Source of the DNA: Allobosea sp. Root483D1 | GTDB taxonomy: Bacteria > Pseudomonadota > Alphaproteobacteria > Rhizobiales > Beijerinckiaceae | Direction: 5' to 3' | DNA length: 64,000 bases | Assembly (NCBI RefSeq): GCF_001429505.1 | Contig: NZ_LMJW01000003.1 | Coordinates: forward strand, 7,658 to 71,657 | Shown: one piece after another, positions 34,755 through 43,093 of the stretch | Position numbering within the stretch: position 1 is the first letter of the stretch | How the letters are laid out: each line of letters starts with the position of its first letter | Notes under the pieces: model-generated | Database searches by the model: none | What the model saw: the letters and a program-made list of their open reading frames with translations, nothing else | What the model was told of the DNA's origin: nothing | Position numbers and translations under genes: made by a program

Positions 34755-35024
34755 TCAGTGCAGCGTCAGCACGCCGTTCACATTGACGATCTCGGCCGGC
34801 CGAATAAGGCGCGAATGCGCCACCGTGATCGAATGCAGCGGCCCCTCGAGCTCGCGCCGCCAGAAATCGAGGAATCTGTGCAACTCCGGGAAGCGCGGCG
34901 CCAGATCATATTCCTGCCAGATATAGCTTTGCAGGAAGTCGGGATGGTCCGGCATCCGGTAGAGGATGGTGGCGGTCGTCAGCCCGTAACCTGCCAATTG
35001 GCGGATGAAGTCCTGCGAGACCAT
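34755..35024 (-). CDS. Usg family protein
   Basis: 89 aa from an ATG at 35024 with AAGGAG upstream. Matches the small Usg family of alphaproteobacteria: SQDFIRQLAGYGLTTATILYRMPDHP, LLQSYIWQEYDLAPRFPELHRFLDFWRR, GPLHSITVAH. The family was named from a link to tryptophan biosynthesis, but its function is not established. It is monocistronic here, between exoD and bcsS, on the minus strand. Confidence 0.8.
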   Translation of the reverse strand: MVSQDFIRQLAGYGLTTATILYRMPDHPDFLQSYIWQEYDLAPRFPELHRFLDFWRRELEGPLHSITVAHSRLIRPAEIVNVNGVLTLH

Positions 35025-35171
35025 GACCGATGCGCTCCTTACCCAAGAAGACGATGAGCCGGCTGTCATCAGGCTGCGCCGCGATGGTTAACAAACGCTT
35101 GCGGGAATTTCTCCAACTGCCACACTCATGACATGTAGGGGGCCGTCCAGCAGGACGGAAGGGGCGTTTGC

Positions 35172-35915
35172 GTGGCGTGGGGGATCGCGAGCCGGTCTGG
35201 CATGCTCGCGCGTGGGATCGGCGCAGCGATCGCGCTCGCCTCCACAACTCCCAGGGCCGATCCGGCCCTGATGGACCGCCCACCGCTCTCCCTGGTGATC
35301 TTCGGGTCGCTCGAAGCCGATCCGAGCAAGACCCATGGCTCGATCGGCTTCAAGCGGGCTTTCGGCGCCTTCGGCGGGCTCGACGCCAGCGGCTTCCGTT
35401 TCGGGATGAAGTGGGAGGCAAGCGTCGAACCGGCTCATCGCAAGCCGAGAGAAGGCCGCCTCTACAGAGCCGAAGTCCATACCCTGGTGGGCTATGAATG
35501 GCGGATCGGCGACAGCTATCTCGCCCTCTCCGCCGGGCCCGCGGTCGAAACCGCCTATCGCGAGACGCGCCGGTATCTCAGCTTCGAGCAGCGCACGGCG
35601 TTGCGCCTGCAGGCCGATCTCTGGTCGACACCTGCGGAAAATTGGTTCCTGCAGGCCGGCGCCTATGCAGTTCTCACCGATAATGGCCGCTATTGGGGGC
35701 GCCTCGCAGCAGGCCGACAGCTGATCGGCGAACTCTATCTCGGCCCCGAGTTCGAGGCCTATCGCGAGCGCGACTATCACAAGCTGCGCCTCGGCCTGCA
35801 CCTGAGCGGCCTACGCCTCTTCGGCCTGGATTGGCGCCTCGCCGGCGGCATTCAGAAGACGAGCGACGAGAAGGCCGGTGCCTATGTCACGCTGGGGCTG
35901 CACCGGAAGCGGTGA
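35172..35915 (+). CDS. BcsS-like cellulose biosynthesis protein (putative beta-barrel)
   Basis: 247 aa from a GTG. An N-terminal signal-like segment (MLARGIGAAIALASTTPRA) is followed by alternating amphipathic strands (RFGMKWEASVE, YLALSAGPAVETAY, ELYLGPEFEAYRERDYHKLRLGLHLSGLR) and ends LGLHRKR, fitting an outer-membrane barrel of the CBP_BcsS family. No cellulose synthase genes are next to it. A role in polysaccharide export is assigned by family only. Confidence 0.75.
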   Translation: MAWGIASRSGMLARGIGAAIALASTTPRADPALMDRPPLSLVIFGSLEADPSKTHGSIGFKRAFGAFGGLDASGFRFGMKWEASVEPAHRKPREGRLYRAEVHTLVGYEWRIGDSYLALSAGPAVETAYRETRRYLSFEQRTALRLQADLWSTPAENWFLQAGAYAVLTDNGRYWGRLAAGRQLIGELYLGPEFEAYRERDYHKLRLGLHLSGLRLFGLDWRLAGGIQKTSDEKAGAYVTLGLHRKR

Positions 35916-35960
35916 CGGAAGGGGGGAACGCAGTGTCCGATTGCGAACTCGTCAGGACGT

Positions 35961-36040
35961 GGCGAGACTGGTGGTCTTCGAGCATCGGAGCGCAGCGTAC
36001 TCAAGTACGTGAGCACCGAAGCGCAGAAGAACGCCAGTCG
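35961..36040. repeat. Imperfect inverted repeat in intergenic region
   Basis: An imperfect stem between GCGAGACTGGTGGTCTTCG and its near complement CGCAGAAGAACGCCAGTCGC, centred on GTACTCAAGTAC. It lies between bcsS and the MocA-like gene. It could be a bidirectional terminator or a dispersed element; only one copy is seen here. Confidence 0.4.
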
Positions 36041-36072
36041 CAGGCCGTCATCACGACTTCGCAACTGGACAC

Positions 36073-37689
36073 TCAGCCGCGCGGCCCCTGTCCCGTCAGT
36101 GCGCGAAGCGCTTCCGGCGTGTCGATGTCGAGCGCGATGGCGGGGTCGTCGAGTGCGATCTCCTCGACAGCGTCGCCGGCCGCATCGAGCAGGCGGCGCG
36201 CGCCCTGGTCGCCATCGAGCTTGGCGACCCCGGGAAAGAGCTTCCGCGCGAGCAGCACCGGATTGCCGCGCTGTCCGAGCAGCGTCGGCGCCACGGCGAG
36301 CGCATCCGGCCGATCGGCGAAGGCCTGCGCCAGCCGGTCGATCACGGCGGCGGTGACGTTCGGCATATCGCCGAGCGAGACGACGACGCCGGGCACCTCC
36401 GCCGGCACCGCCGCGAGCCCGGCCTTGAGCGAGCCCGCGAGCCCGTCGGCAAAGGCCGGGTTGTGCACGATGGTGACGTCGAGCCCGGCGAGCGCGGTGC
36501 GAACCTCGTCCTGCTGATGGCCGGTGACGACGATGACCGGCGCGGCGCGCGAGGCGAGCTGCGCCTCGACGGCGTGACGCACCAGCGGCTTGCCGCGGAC
36601 GTCCTGCAGCAGCTTGTTGCCGGCGCCCATCCGGGTCGAGCGGCCGGCCGCCAGCACGATGCCAGCGACGGGCGCGGCCTCGCCTCGGCCCGGCGCGCGC
36701 GGCTGCGGCCGCGAGACGATCTCCATCAAAAGCCCGCCGACGCCCATCCTCTGGATCTCGGCGCGCGTCACCGGCACTCCCGCAAGGCTGCGCTGCAGCA
36801 CCCAGTCGAAACCGTTCTCCTTGGGCGAGCGGGCGCAGCCCGGCGCGCCGATCACCAGCTTGCCGTCGAGCTTGCCGAGCATCAAGAGGTTGCCGGGATC
36901 GACCGGCATGCCGAGATGCTCGACGGTGCCGCCGGCTTCGACCAGCGCCTTCGGCACGACATCGCGCCGGTCGGTGATGGCAGAGGCGCCGAAGACGACG
37001 ACGAGCTCCGCCGGCCCGGCCACCGCCTCGCGGATCGCCTCTGCCAGCGGCGAGCTCTCATGCGGAACGCGGGCGTCGCGCTCGATCGCAGCGCGGGCCG
37101 GCTCGAGCCGCTCGCCCAAGGTCCGCAGCGTCTTGTCGACGACGCTGGTCTTCAGGCCCGGCAGCAGCGTCGAGACCACCGCGACCGATTTCAGCTTGTA
37201 CTCGGCGACCGCGATCGGCTTGTCGGCTCCGAGCCGCTCCAGCGCCTCGGCGATGCGCTTCTCCGGCACGGCATAGGGGATGATCTTGACCGTGCCGACC
37301 ATCTCGCCGGCGACGACCGGCTTCAGCGCCGGCAGGGTCGCGACGGTGATCGCCTCGTCGACGGCATTGAGCGCATCGATCACGCCCGCATCGATCTTAA
37401 GCACCCCCGGCGCCGCGGCGAACAGGTTGACCCGGCCAGTGAACGGCGCCTCGGTCACCACTGCCCGGCCTGCCAGCGCCCGCGCCAATTGCTCGGCTGC
37501 TGTGTTCTCGTCGATGTCGCCGGCTTCAAGCTGCACGGCGATGATCTCGCTCAAGCCCGCGGCGGCGAGCTTGCGCGCATCCTCCTCGCCGATCGTCGCG
37601 CCCTTGCGCACGATCGCCTCGCCGGCACGCACGGTATGAGCCGCGACGGCGCCGACAGCTTCAGCGATGGGAACAGGACCGAACTTCAT
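36073..37689 (-). CDS. MoeA-like / MobA-like fusion, probable molybdenum cofactor nucleotidyltransferase
   Basis: 538 aa. Residues 1-340 resemble a molybdopterin-binding MoeA-like domain (VFGASAITDRRDVVP). Residues about 345-538 are a MobA/MocA-type nucleotidyltransferase with GIVLAAGRSTRMGAGNKLL, GDMPNVTAAVIDRL and GNPVLLARKLFPG. MocA makes molybdopterin cytosine dinucleotide for CoxL-type enzymes. It is last in the minus-strand run of cox and xdhC genes. Confidence 0.85.
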   Translation of the reverse strand: MKFGPVPIAEAVGAVAAHTVRAGEAIVRKGATIGEEDARKLAAAGLSEIIAVQLEAGDIDENTAAEQLARALAGRAVVTEAPFTGRVNLFAAAPGVLKIDAGVIDALNAVDEAITVATLPALKPVVAGEMVGTVKIIPYAVPEKRIAEALERLGADKPIAVAEYKLKSVAVVSTLLPGLKTSVVDKTLRTLGERLEPARAAIERDARVPHESSPLAEAIREAVAGPAELVVVFGASAITDRRDVVPKALVEAGGTVEHLGMPVDPGNLLMLGKLDGKLVIGAPGCARSPKENGFDWVLQRSLAGVPVTRAEIQRMGVGGLLMEIVSRPQPRAPGRGEAAPVAGIVLAAGRSTRMGAGNKLLQDVRGKPLVRHAVEAQLASRAAPVIVVTGHQQDEVRTALAGLDVTIVHNPAFADGLAGSLKAGLAAVPAEVPGVVVSLGDMPNVTAAVIDRLAQAFADRPDALAVAPTLLGQRGNPVLLARKLFPGVAKLDGDQGARRLLDAAGDAVEEIALDDPAIALDIDTPEALRALTGQGPRG

Positions 37690-37699
37690 CAGTAGTCTT

Positions 37700-38392
37700 T
37701 CAAGCGGGCTGGCGGCGCGGGCCGCGCAGGCCCTGCACGATCTCGGCGAGGATGGCGAGCGCGATCTCGGCCGGCGAGACCGCGCCGATATCGAGCCCGA
37801 TCGGCGCGTGGATGCGCTTCACATCGGCGTCGCCGAAGCCGACTGCTGCGAGGCGCTCCAGCCGCTTGCCATGCGTCTTCCGGCTGCCGAGCGCGCCGAT
37901 ATAGAAGCACTCCGAGCGCAGCGCCGCGATCAGCGCCGGATCGTCGATCTTGGGATCATGTGTCAGCGCGACGAAGGCGGTATAGCCGTCGAACGGCAGG
38001 CGCTGCAGCGCCTCCTCCGGCCACTGCGCCAGCAAGGTCACCTCCGGGAAACGTTCCTGCGTGGCGAAGGCGGTGCGCGGGTCGATGACTGCAATGTCGA
38101 GATCGAGCAGCTTGGCCATCGGTGCCAGCGCCTGCGAGATATGGACCGCGCCGGTGACGACGATGCGCGGCGGCGGCGCCTGCACGGTCAGGAAATAGGC
38201 CTTGCCATCGACCTCGACGCTGCCGCTCTTGCCGCTGCGCAATTGCTTGCCGAGCGCCTCCGCCAGCACATCGCCGGCAAGGTCGACCTCCTTGACCAGG
38301 CGCTGCTCGCCCGAGCCGAGTTCGGTGACGAGGACGGTCGCGCGCCGGGCGGCGCGCTCGGCGTTGAGCGTGGAGAGAAGCGAAAGATCCAC
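37700..38392 (-). CDS. XdhC-family protein, Rossmann (C-terminal) part
   Basis: 230 aa. Contains the XdhC C-terminal Rossmann domain: RIVVTGAVHISQALAPMAKLLD and the conserved IGALGSRKTHGKRLERLAA, ending DIGAVSPAEIALAILAEI. The N-terminal XdhC_CoxI domain is encoded separately at 39039-39365. XdhC proteins bind molybdenum cofactor and help insert the sulfurated form into the hydroxylase. It starts 4 nt after the lysE stop and so is cotranscribed. Confidence 0.9.
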   Translation of the reverse strand: MDLSLLSTLNAERAARRATVLVTELGSGEQRLVKEVDLAGDVLAEALGKQLRSGKSGSVEVDGKAYFLTVQAPPPRIVVTGAVHISQALAPMAKLLDLDIAVIDPRTAFATQERFPEVTLLAQWPEEALQRLPFDGYTAFVALTHDPKIDDPALIAALRSECFYIGALGSRKTHGKRLERLAAVGFGDADVKRIHAPIGLDIGAVSPAEIALAILAEIVQGLRGPRRQPA

Positions 38393-38396
38393 GGCG

Positions 38397-39026
38397 TCAG
38401 CCCTTGTCGGTCGCGAGCTTGAGGCCGAGCCCGATCATCAGCGAGCCGCCGAGCCAGCGCCCAAGCGCAAAGCCGGCGCGGCTCGCCTTCATCGTCTTCA
38501 TCACCAGGCTGGCGCCCAGGACGGTGACGAGGTCGGCCGAGGAGAAAGCGAAGTTGACGATGGTGCCGAGGATCAGGAACTGCGCCCAGACCGGCAGCGA
38601 CGCGGTGGGATCGACGAACTGCGGCAAGAGCGCGATGAAGAAAAGCGCCACCTTCGGGTTCAGCACCTCGACGATGAAGGAATCGACCAGTGCACGCCTG
38701 ACCGTCTTGGCCGGTGCCACGGCCTGCGCCTCGCCGCCCAGCCTGGAGCGGATCATGCCGATGCCGAGCCAGACCAGATAGAGCGCGCCGACGATCTTCA
38801 CCGCGACGTAGAGCTCCGGCACGTGCTTGAACACGGCCGACAGGCCGAAGGCCGCGGCGACGACATGGACATAGCAGCCGAGATGGATACCGAGCATCGC
38901 CATCAGCCCGGCCTTGCGGCCATGGGCGATGGTCTGCGCCGCCGTGTAGAGCAGCGCCGGACCGGGGAAATAGGCGATGACCAGCGTCACCGTCGCGAAA
39001 GCTAGGAGCGTTTCCCAGGAGGCCAT
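38397..39026 (-). CDS. LysE-family translocator
   Basis: 209 aa, six hydrophobic spans (about 5-25, 40-62, 68-90, 112-135, 145-170, 188-208). LysE/RhtB signature PGPALLYTAAQTIAHGRKAGLMAMLGIHLG and the NPKVALFFIALLPQFVDP motif. It exports amino acids or small amines; substrate unknown. Inserted between two xdhC gene pieces, on the same strand and closely spaced, so it is expressed with them even though it has no known role in molybdenum enzyme maturation. Confidence 0.9.
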   Translation of the reverse strand: MASWETLLAFATVTLVIAYFPGPALLYTAAQTIAHGRKAGLMAMLGIHLGCYVHVVAAAFGLSAVFKHVPELYVAVKIVGALYLVWLGIGMIRSRLGGEAQAVAPAKTVRRALVDSFIVEVLNPKVALFFIALLPQFVDPTASLPVWAQFLILGTIVNFAFSSADLVTVLGASLVMKTMKASRAGFALGRWLGGSLMIGLGLKLATDKG

Positions 39027-39038
39027 CAGCGCGTTTCC

Positions 39039-39365
39039 TTAAGCCCGAACCGGCTCGACATAGACCTTGATCCGGCCGCCGCAGGAGAGGCCGACCTGCC
39101 AGGCGGTCTCGTCGGCGACGCCGAATTCGAGCGTGCGCGGCTTGCCGTCGGCAATCACGTCACCGGCCTCGGCGACGACCGCGCCCTCGACGCAGCCGCC
39201 GGAGACCGAGCCTAGGAAGTTACCCTCGCCGTCGATGACGAGATGCGAGCCGACCGGACGCGGGGCCGAGCCCCAGGTCTCGACCACGGTGGCGAGCGCG
39301 ACGCCGCGCCCGGCCTTGGCCCAGGCCTCGGCAGTGGCGAGGATGTCGGTGTCGGTGCTGATCAT
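39039..39365 (-). CDS. XdhC-family protein, N-terminal XdhC_CoxI part
   Basis: 108 aa from the ATG at 39365. Has the XdhC_CoxI domain: GRGVALATVVETWGSAPRPVGSHLVI, SVSGGCVEGAVVAEA, and VGLSCGGRIKVYVEPV with conserved Cys residues in GGC and CGG. Usually fused to the Rossmann part, but separate short forms are common in cox clusters. Downstream of coxE by 38 nt. Confidence 0.9.
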   Translation of the reverse strand: MISTDTDILATAEAWAKAGRGVALATVVETWGSAPRPVGSHLVIDGEGNFLGSVSGGCVEGAVVAEAGDVIADGKPRTLEFGVADETAWQVGLSCGGRIKVYVEPVRA

Positions 39366-39403
39366 GGGAGCGGTCCCGCTACGGATACTGTTGAGATCAT
39401 GCC

Positions 39404-40603
39404 TCAACCCGCCTTCTTCAACCACTGGCGCGGATCGGTGATCTGCCGTGCGTCGGGCGACAGCGCCCGGCAGAGATCCGCCATCGCGGCGAGATTGTGG
39501 ATCGGCCGGAACTGGTCGACATGCGGCAGCATCGCCCGGATGCCGCTGGCCCGCGCCTCGAAGGCGTCATAGCGCAAAAGTGGGTTGAGCCAGGTCAGCT
39601 GCCGGCAGGAGCGATGCAGGCGGTCCATCTCGAAGGAAAGATCAGGACCGAGATGGCGCTCCAGCCCGTCGGTGAAGAGCAGCACCACCGCCCCACCCGA
39701 GAGCACCCGGCGCGACCAGACTCGGTTGAAGGCGTGCAGTGCCGAGGCGATGCGCGTGCCGCCCTCCCAATCCGGCGCCGCCTTGCCGGCGAGCGCCAGC
39801 GCCTCGTCCGGGTCGCGGGCGCGCAAGCTGCGCGTGACATTGGTCAGGCGTGTGCCGAAGACGAACGAATGCACGCGCCGGCGCTGCTCGGTGACGGCAT
39901 GCAGGAAATGCAGGAAGATGCGCGAATACTCCGCCATCGAGCCGGAGATGTCGACGAGCGCGACCAGCGGCGGATGCACCTCGGCTCGCTCGCGGAAGGC
40001 GAGGTCGATCGAGGCGCCGCCGCCTCTGAGCGAGCGACGGAAGGTGCGACGCGGATCGATCCGCGCTCCGGCATGCGCCGCCTGGAAGCGCCGCGTCGGC
40101 ACGGCGTCATTGGGTAGCCTGAGCTCGGCGATGAGCTGACGCGCCTTGGCGATCTCAGCCGCGCTCATCTGGGCGAAATCGCGTGATTTCAGCGTCTCGC
40201 GCTCGGAGACGGTGAGCCGCGCCGTAAGCTCTGTCAGCTCGACCGGCGGCTCCTCCTCGCGTGGCGGCGGGGTGAAGGCCTCGGCGACGCGCAAGGCGCC
40301 CGCTTCCGGCTTCTGCGGCTCGCTGTCGACCCGCGGCGTCACTGGCGACATCTGCGCCATCAGCTTCTCGATCAGCCCGCGGCGGCGCCAGAACAACCGG
40401 AAGGCCTGGTCGTAAACCGCTGAATCCTCATGCTTCTTCACGAAGATCGCATGCAACGCCCAGTAGACGTCATCGCGGCCGCCGAGCGCCCCGTCGGCCA
40501 GCGCCTCGACCGCCTCGACCACGGCCCCCGGCCCGACGCGCAGGCCGGCGCCCCGCAGAGCGCGGGCGAAATAGGCGACGTTTTCGGCAAGCTTGCCGGT
40601 CAA
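39404..40603 (-). CDS. coxE: CoxE-like VWA-domain protein
   Basis: 399 aa from a TTG at 40603, which overlaps the stop of the preceding gene (TTGA). The VWA domain has the MIDAS motif DISGSMAEYS, followed by SALHAFNR and LFTDGLERHLG. The N-terminal part (GKLAENVAYFARALRGAGLRVGPG) is typical of CoxE. Paired with a MoxR-type AAA+ ATPase; together they act as a metallochaperone system for the molybdenum hydroxylase. The longer frame upstream overlaps the NTF2-like gene and is not supported. Confidence 0.88.
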   Translation of the reverse strand: MTGKLAENVAYFARALRGAGLRVGPGAVVEAVEALADGALGGRDDVYWALHAIFVKKHEDSAVYDQAFRLFWRRRGLIEKLMAQMSPVTPRVDSEPQKPEAGALRVAEAFTPPPREEEPPVELTELTARLTVSERETLKSRDFAQMSAAEIAKARQLIAELRLPNDAVPTRRFQAAHAGARIDPRRTFRRSLRGGGASIDLAFRERAEVHPPLVALVDISGSMAEYSRIFLHFLHAVTEQRRRVHSFVFGTRLTNVTRSLRARDPDEALALAGKAAPDWEGGTRIASALHAFNRVWSRRVLSGGAVVLLFTDGLERHLGPDLSFEMDRLHRSCRQLTWLNPLLRYDAFEARASGIRAMLPHVDQFRPIHNLAAMADLCRALSPDARQITDPRQWLKKAG

Positions 40604-40974
40604 GCGCCCGTCTCGGTCATGAACACCTTCTGCGCGACGACCCATTTGCCGTCGACCTTCAGGAAGGAAAGCAGGTCGGTGAAATAGCGCGGCGGCATCT
40701 GGCACTTGACCTTGACCAGCGCCATGGATGGCCCGACCAGATCGACGGCCAGGATATGGTCGCCGCGCTCAAGCCCGGTCTCCTTCGGCGATTTGCGTCC
40801 CCGCACCGCCTCGAACCATTGCTCGCGCGGCACGACCTTGAGCTCACCATCGAGCGACTGGGTCAGCGCGCTGGTCGGATGGAAGACTGAAGTCAGCTTC
40901 TCGACATCGCCCTCATAGAGCCCGTCGAGATAGGTCCAGGTCGCGGCCTCGATCGCCTTGATGTCGTCGTTCAT
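40600..40974 (-). CDS. NTF2/lumazine-binding-like small protein
   Basis: 124 aa. Fits the Lumazine_bd_2 / NTF2-like fold: AATWTYLDGLYEGDVEKLTSVFHPTSAL, LERGDHILAVDLVGPSMALVKVKC and YFTDLLSFLKVDGKWVVAQKVF. Often found in operons of detoxification enzymes. Coupled to coxE by the TTGA overlap, so part of the same unit. Ligand unknown. ATG at 40974 is chosen; an upstream extension overlaps the brnT gene. Confidence 0.75.
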   Translation of the reverse strand: MNDDIKAIEAATWTYLDGLYEGDVEKLTSVFHPTSALTQSLDGELKVVPREQWFEAVRGRKSPKETGLERGDHILAVDLVGPSMALVKVKCQMPPRYFTDLLSFLKVDGKWVVAQKVFMTETGA

Positions 40975-41045
40975 GAGTTTGCCATCCACCTTGTTTGGCG
41001 CGTGCAGAGAGTTGATGGTATCATCGGGTAACAAGGCAAGGCGAC

Positions 41046-41336
41046 GTGCGCTTCGAATGGGATCCGGCGAAGGCCGCCAGCAACGAGCGCAAGCACGGCA
41101 TCCGTTTTGAAACGGCAGTACGCGTTTTCGCAGATCCGCTGGCGCTGACCGAATATGACGGAATCGAAGGCAGCGAGCACCGATGGACGACGATCGGGGT
41201 CGTCGATAACCGGCTCCTGCTCCTCGTCGTCCACACCGAACGGAGAGACGGAACGGTAGAAATCGTGCGCATCATTTCCGCACGTCCAGCCGATAGAAAG
41301 GAAAAGCGACGCTATGAGCAAGATGGTGCAGTATGA
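41046..41336 (+). CDS. brnT: BrnT-family toxin
   Basis: 96 aa from a GTG. Typical BrnT: FEWDPAKAASNERKHGIRFETAVRVFADP, then RWTTIGVVDNRLLLLVVHTER and VRIISARPADRKEKRRYEQ. A ribonuclease of the RelE-like fold. Followed by brnA with 23-nt overlap. It runs opposite to the cox genes, between coxE and moxR. Confidence 0.93.
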   Translation: MRFEWDPAKAASNERKHGIRFETAVRVFADPLALTEYDGIEGSEHRWTTIGVVDNRLLLLVVHTERRDGTVEIVRIISARPADRKEKRRYEQDGAV

Positions 41337-41523
41337 ATTCGACCCCGCTAATCCGCCGAAGCTGACCGATGCGCAGAAAGCGGAAATCGAAGCGCTGGCG
41401 CTTAAGCCGGATAGCGAGATCGACTATTCCGATATTCCACCGCTCGACGAAAATTTCTGGCGCAACGCGGTTCGCAATCCTTATCTCCAGCGCGAGAGCG
41501 GATTGAAAAAGAAAACTGGCTGA
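41314..41523 (+). CDS. brnA: BrnA-family antitoxin
   Basis: 69 aa. Has the usual brnA features: MVQYEFDPANPPKLTDAQKAEIEALA, YSDIPPLDENFWRNAVRNPY. It overlaps brnT by 23 nt and would repress the pair by binding DNA. The pair may stabilise this segment or may be a solitary module; the operator upstream of brnT is not obvious. Confidence 0.88.
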   Translation: MSKMVQYEFDPANPPKLTDAQKAEIEALALKPDSEIDYSDIPPLDENFWRNAVRNPYLQRESGLKKKTG

Positions 41524-41535
41524 CAGGGGCCCCAT

Positions 41536-42456
41536 CTACCCCCGCGCCGCCTGCTTCGCCTGGTCGAGCAGTTCGCCGACCTTCGAGCCCTGCATCGCCT
41601 GGATGTCGTCCTGGTATTTCAGCAGCGCCCCCAGCGTGTCGGAGACGATCGCCGGATCGAGCGCCACAGCGTCGAGCTCAACCAGCGCGCTCGCCCAGTC
41701 GAGCGTCTCGGCGACGCCCGGCGCCTTGAACAGCTCCTCCTTGCGGATCGCCTGCACGAAGGCGACGACCTGCTTCGCCAGCTTCGCTGGAGCCTGGGGC
41801 GCGCGCGATTTCAGGATGGCAAGTTCGCGCGCCGCGTCGGGATAGCCGACCCAGTGGTAGAGGCAGCGGCGCTTCAGCGCGTCATGGATCTCGCGGGTAC
41901 GGTTGGAGGTCAGGATCACGATCGGCGGCTCAGCCGCCTTGATCGTGCCGAGCTCGGGGATCGTCACCTGCGCATCGGCCAGCACCTCGAGCAGGAAGGC
42001 CTCGAAGGCCTCGTCGGTGCGGTCGAGCTCGTCGATCAGGAGGATCGGCGCCCCGCCCTCCTGCGGTTCCAGCGCCTGCAGCAGAGGGCGCTTGACGAGA
42101 TAACGCTCCGAGAACAGGTCGCTCTCCAGCCGCTCGCGATCGCCGGCGACGCCGCCAGCCTCGGCGAGACGGATCGCCATCATCTGGCCGGCATAGTTCC
42201 ACTCGTAGACGGCCGAGGCGAGGTCGAGCCCCTCATAGCATTGCAGCCGGATCAGCCGGCGGCCGAGCCCCATGCTGAGCACCTTGGCGATCTCGGTCTT
42301 GCCGGTGCCGGCCTCGCCCTCGAGCAGCAGCGGCCGCTTCATCCTGAGCGCGAGGAAGAGCACGGTCGCCAGCGCCCGGTCGGCGACATAGCCTTGCGCC
42401 TGCAGCAGGGAGAGCGTGGCGTCGATAGAGGTCGGAATGCGCGATGGGGTCAGCAT
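41536..42456 (-). CDS. MoxR/CoxD-type AAA+ ATPase
   Basis: 306 aa from the ATG at 42456. Walker A is LEGEAGTGKTEIA, Walker B LLIDELDRTDEAF, sensor 1 ILTSNRTREI, and an arginine finger lies in RRCLYHWVGYP. Works with CoxE to mature the CoxL active site. It is separated from coxE by the brnTA pair and the NTF2-like gene. Confidence 0.9.
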   Translation of the reverse strand: MLTPSRIPTSIDATLSLLQAQGYVADRALATVLFLALRMKRPLLLEGEAGTGKTEIAKVLSMGLGRRLIRLQCYEGLDLASAVYEWNYAGQMMAIRLAEAGGVAGDRERLESDLFSERYLVKRPLLQALEPQEGGAPILLIDELDRTDEAFEAFLLEVLADAQVTIPELGTIKAAEPPIVILTSNRTREIHDALKRRCLYHWVGYPDAARELAILKSRAPQAPAKLAKQVVAFVQAIRKEELFKAPGVAETLDWASALVELDAVALDPAIVSDTLGALLKYQDDIQAMQGSKVGELLDQAKQAARG

Positions 42457-42574
42457 GAACAAGGTCTAGCGCGGCGGCGTCAGCGACGGAAGCCGCGCCG
42501 ATGCAAGGCGCTCTGCTGTCACGATCGGGACGGGATCGGAGACTACCATCATGCCCTCACAGAGGAGATGCGAA

Positions 42575-42928
42575 ATGACCACGCAGGAACTCGCCAACGC
42601 ATTCGTCGCCCTGCTGAAGGAGGGCAAGCACGAGCAGGGCGCCGCCACCTACAATGCCGACGATATCGCCAGCTACGAGAACATGCCGGGGCCGATGGCT
42701 GAGTGCCATGGCAAGCAGGCGGTGAAGGGCAAGGGCGAATGGTGGACTGCCGGACATGAGGTGCACGAGTTCACCACCGCGGGCCCCTATCTCAACGGCG
42801 ACCAGTTCGCCGTGCACTTCTACTTCGACGTCACCGTCAAGGACAGCGGGGAGCGCCGCAAGATGCACGAGATCGGGCTCTACACCGTGAAGGGCGACAA
42901 GATCGTCGAGGAGCGGTTCTTTTATTGA
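42575..42928 (+). CDS. SnoaL/NTF2-like protein
   Basis: 117 aa, ATG with GAGGAG upstream. NTF2-like fold: ELANAFVALLKEGKHEQGAATYNADDIASYENM, then FAVHFYFDVTVK, and VEERFFY at the end. Soluble. Substrate unknown. It diverges from the moxR gene. Confidence 0.8.
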   Translation: MTTQELANAFVALLKEGKHEQGAATYNADDIASYENMPGPMAECHGKQAVKGKGEWWTAGHEVHEFTTAGPYLNGDQFAVHFYFDVTVKDSGERRKMHEIGLYTVKGDKIVEERFFY

Positions 42929-42936
42929 GGTCGCTC

Positions 42937-43080
42937 CGTCATTCCCGGGCGGGGCCCTCGGGTCCGACCTTCGGTCGGCCCAAGGATAAACTCCGCGCAG
43001 ACCCGGGAATCTCATGACGAGAAGGCTTCGATCGGCGCCTTCTCCGGGCTGAGATGCTCGGGTCAGGCCCGAGCATGACG
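42937..43080 (-). repeat. Intergenic palindromic repeat, family A, copy 2
   Basis: Read on the minus strand: ATGCTCGGG-CCTGA-CCCGAGCAT then CTCAGCCCGG... and ending CCCGGGAATGACGG. Same family as 25456-25598 and 61571-61676; the hairpin pairs stay complementary although the bases differ. Confidence 0.75.
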
Positions 43081-43093
43081 CGGAACGGCGGCC

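Noticed and set aside
40604..40705. Longer N-terminus for the CoxE-like protein
   Set aside because: It would overlap the NTF2-like gene by over 100 nt; the TTG at 40603 with the TTGA overlap fits the CoxE family start.
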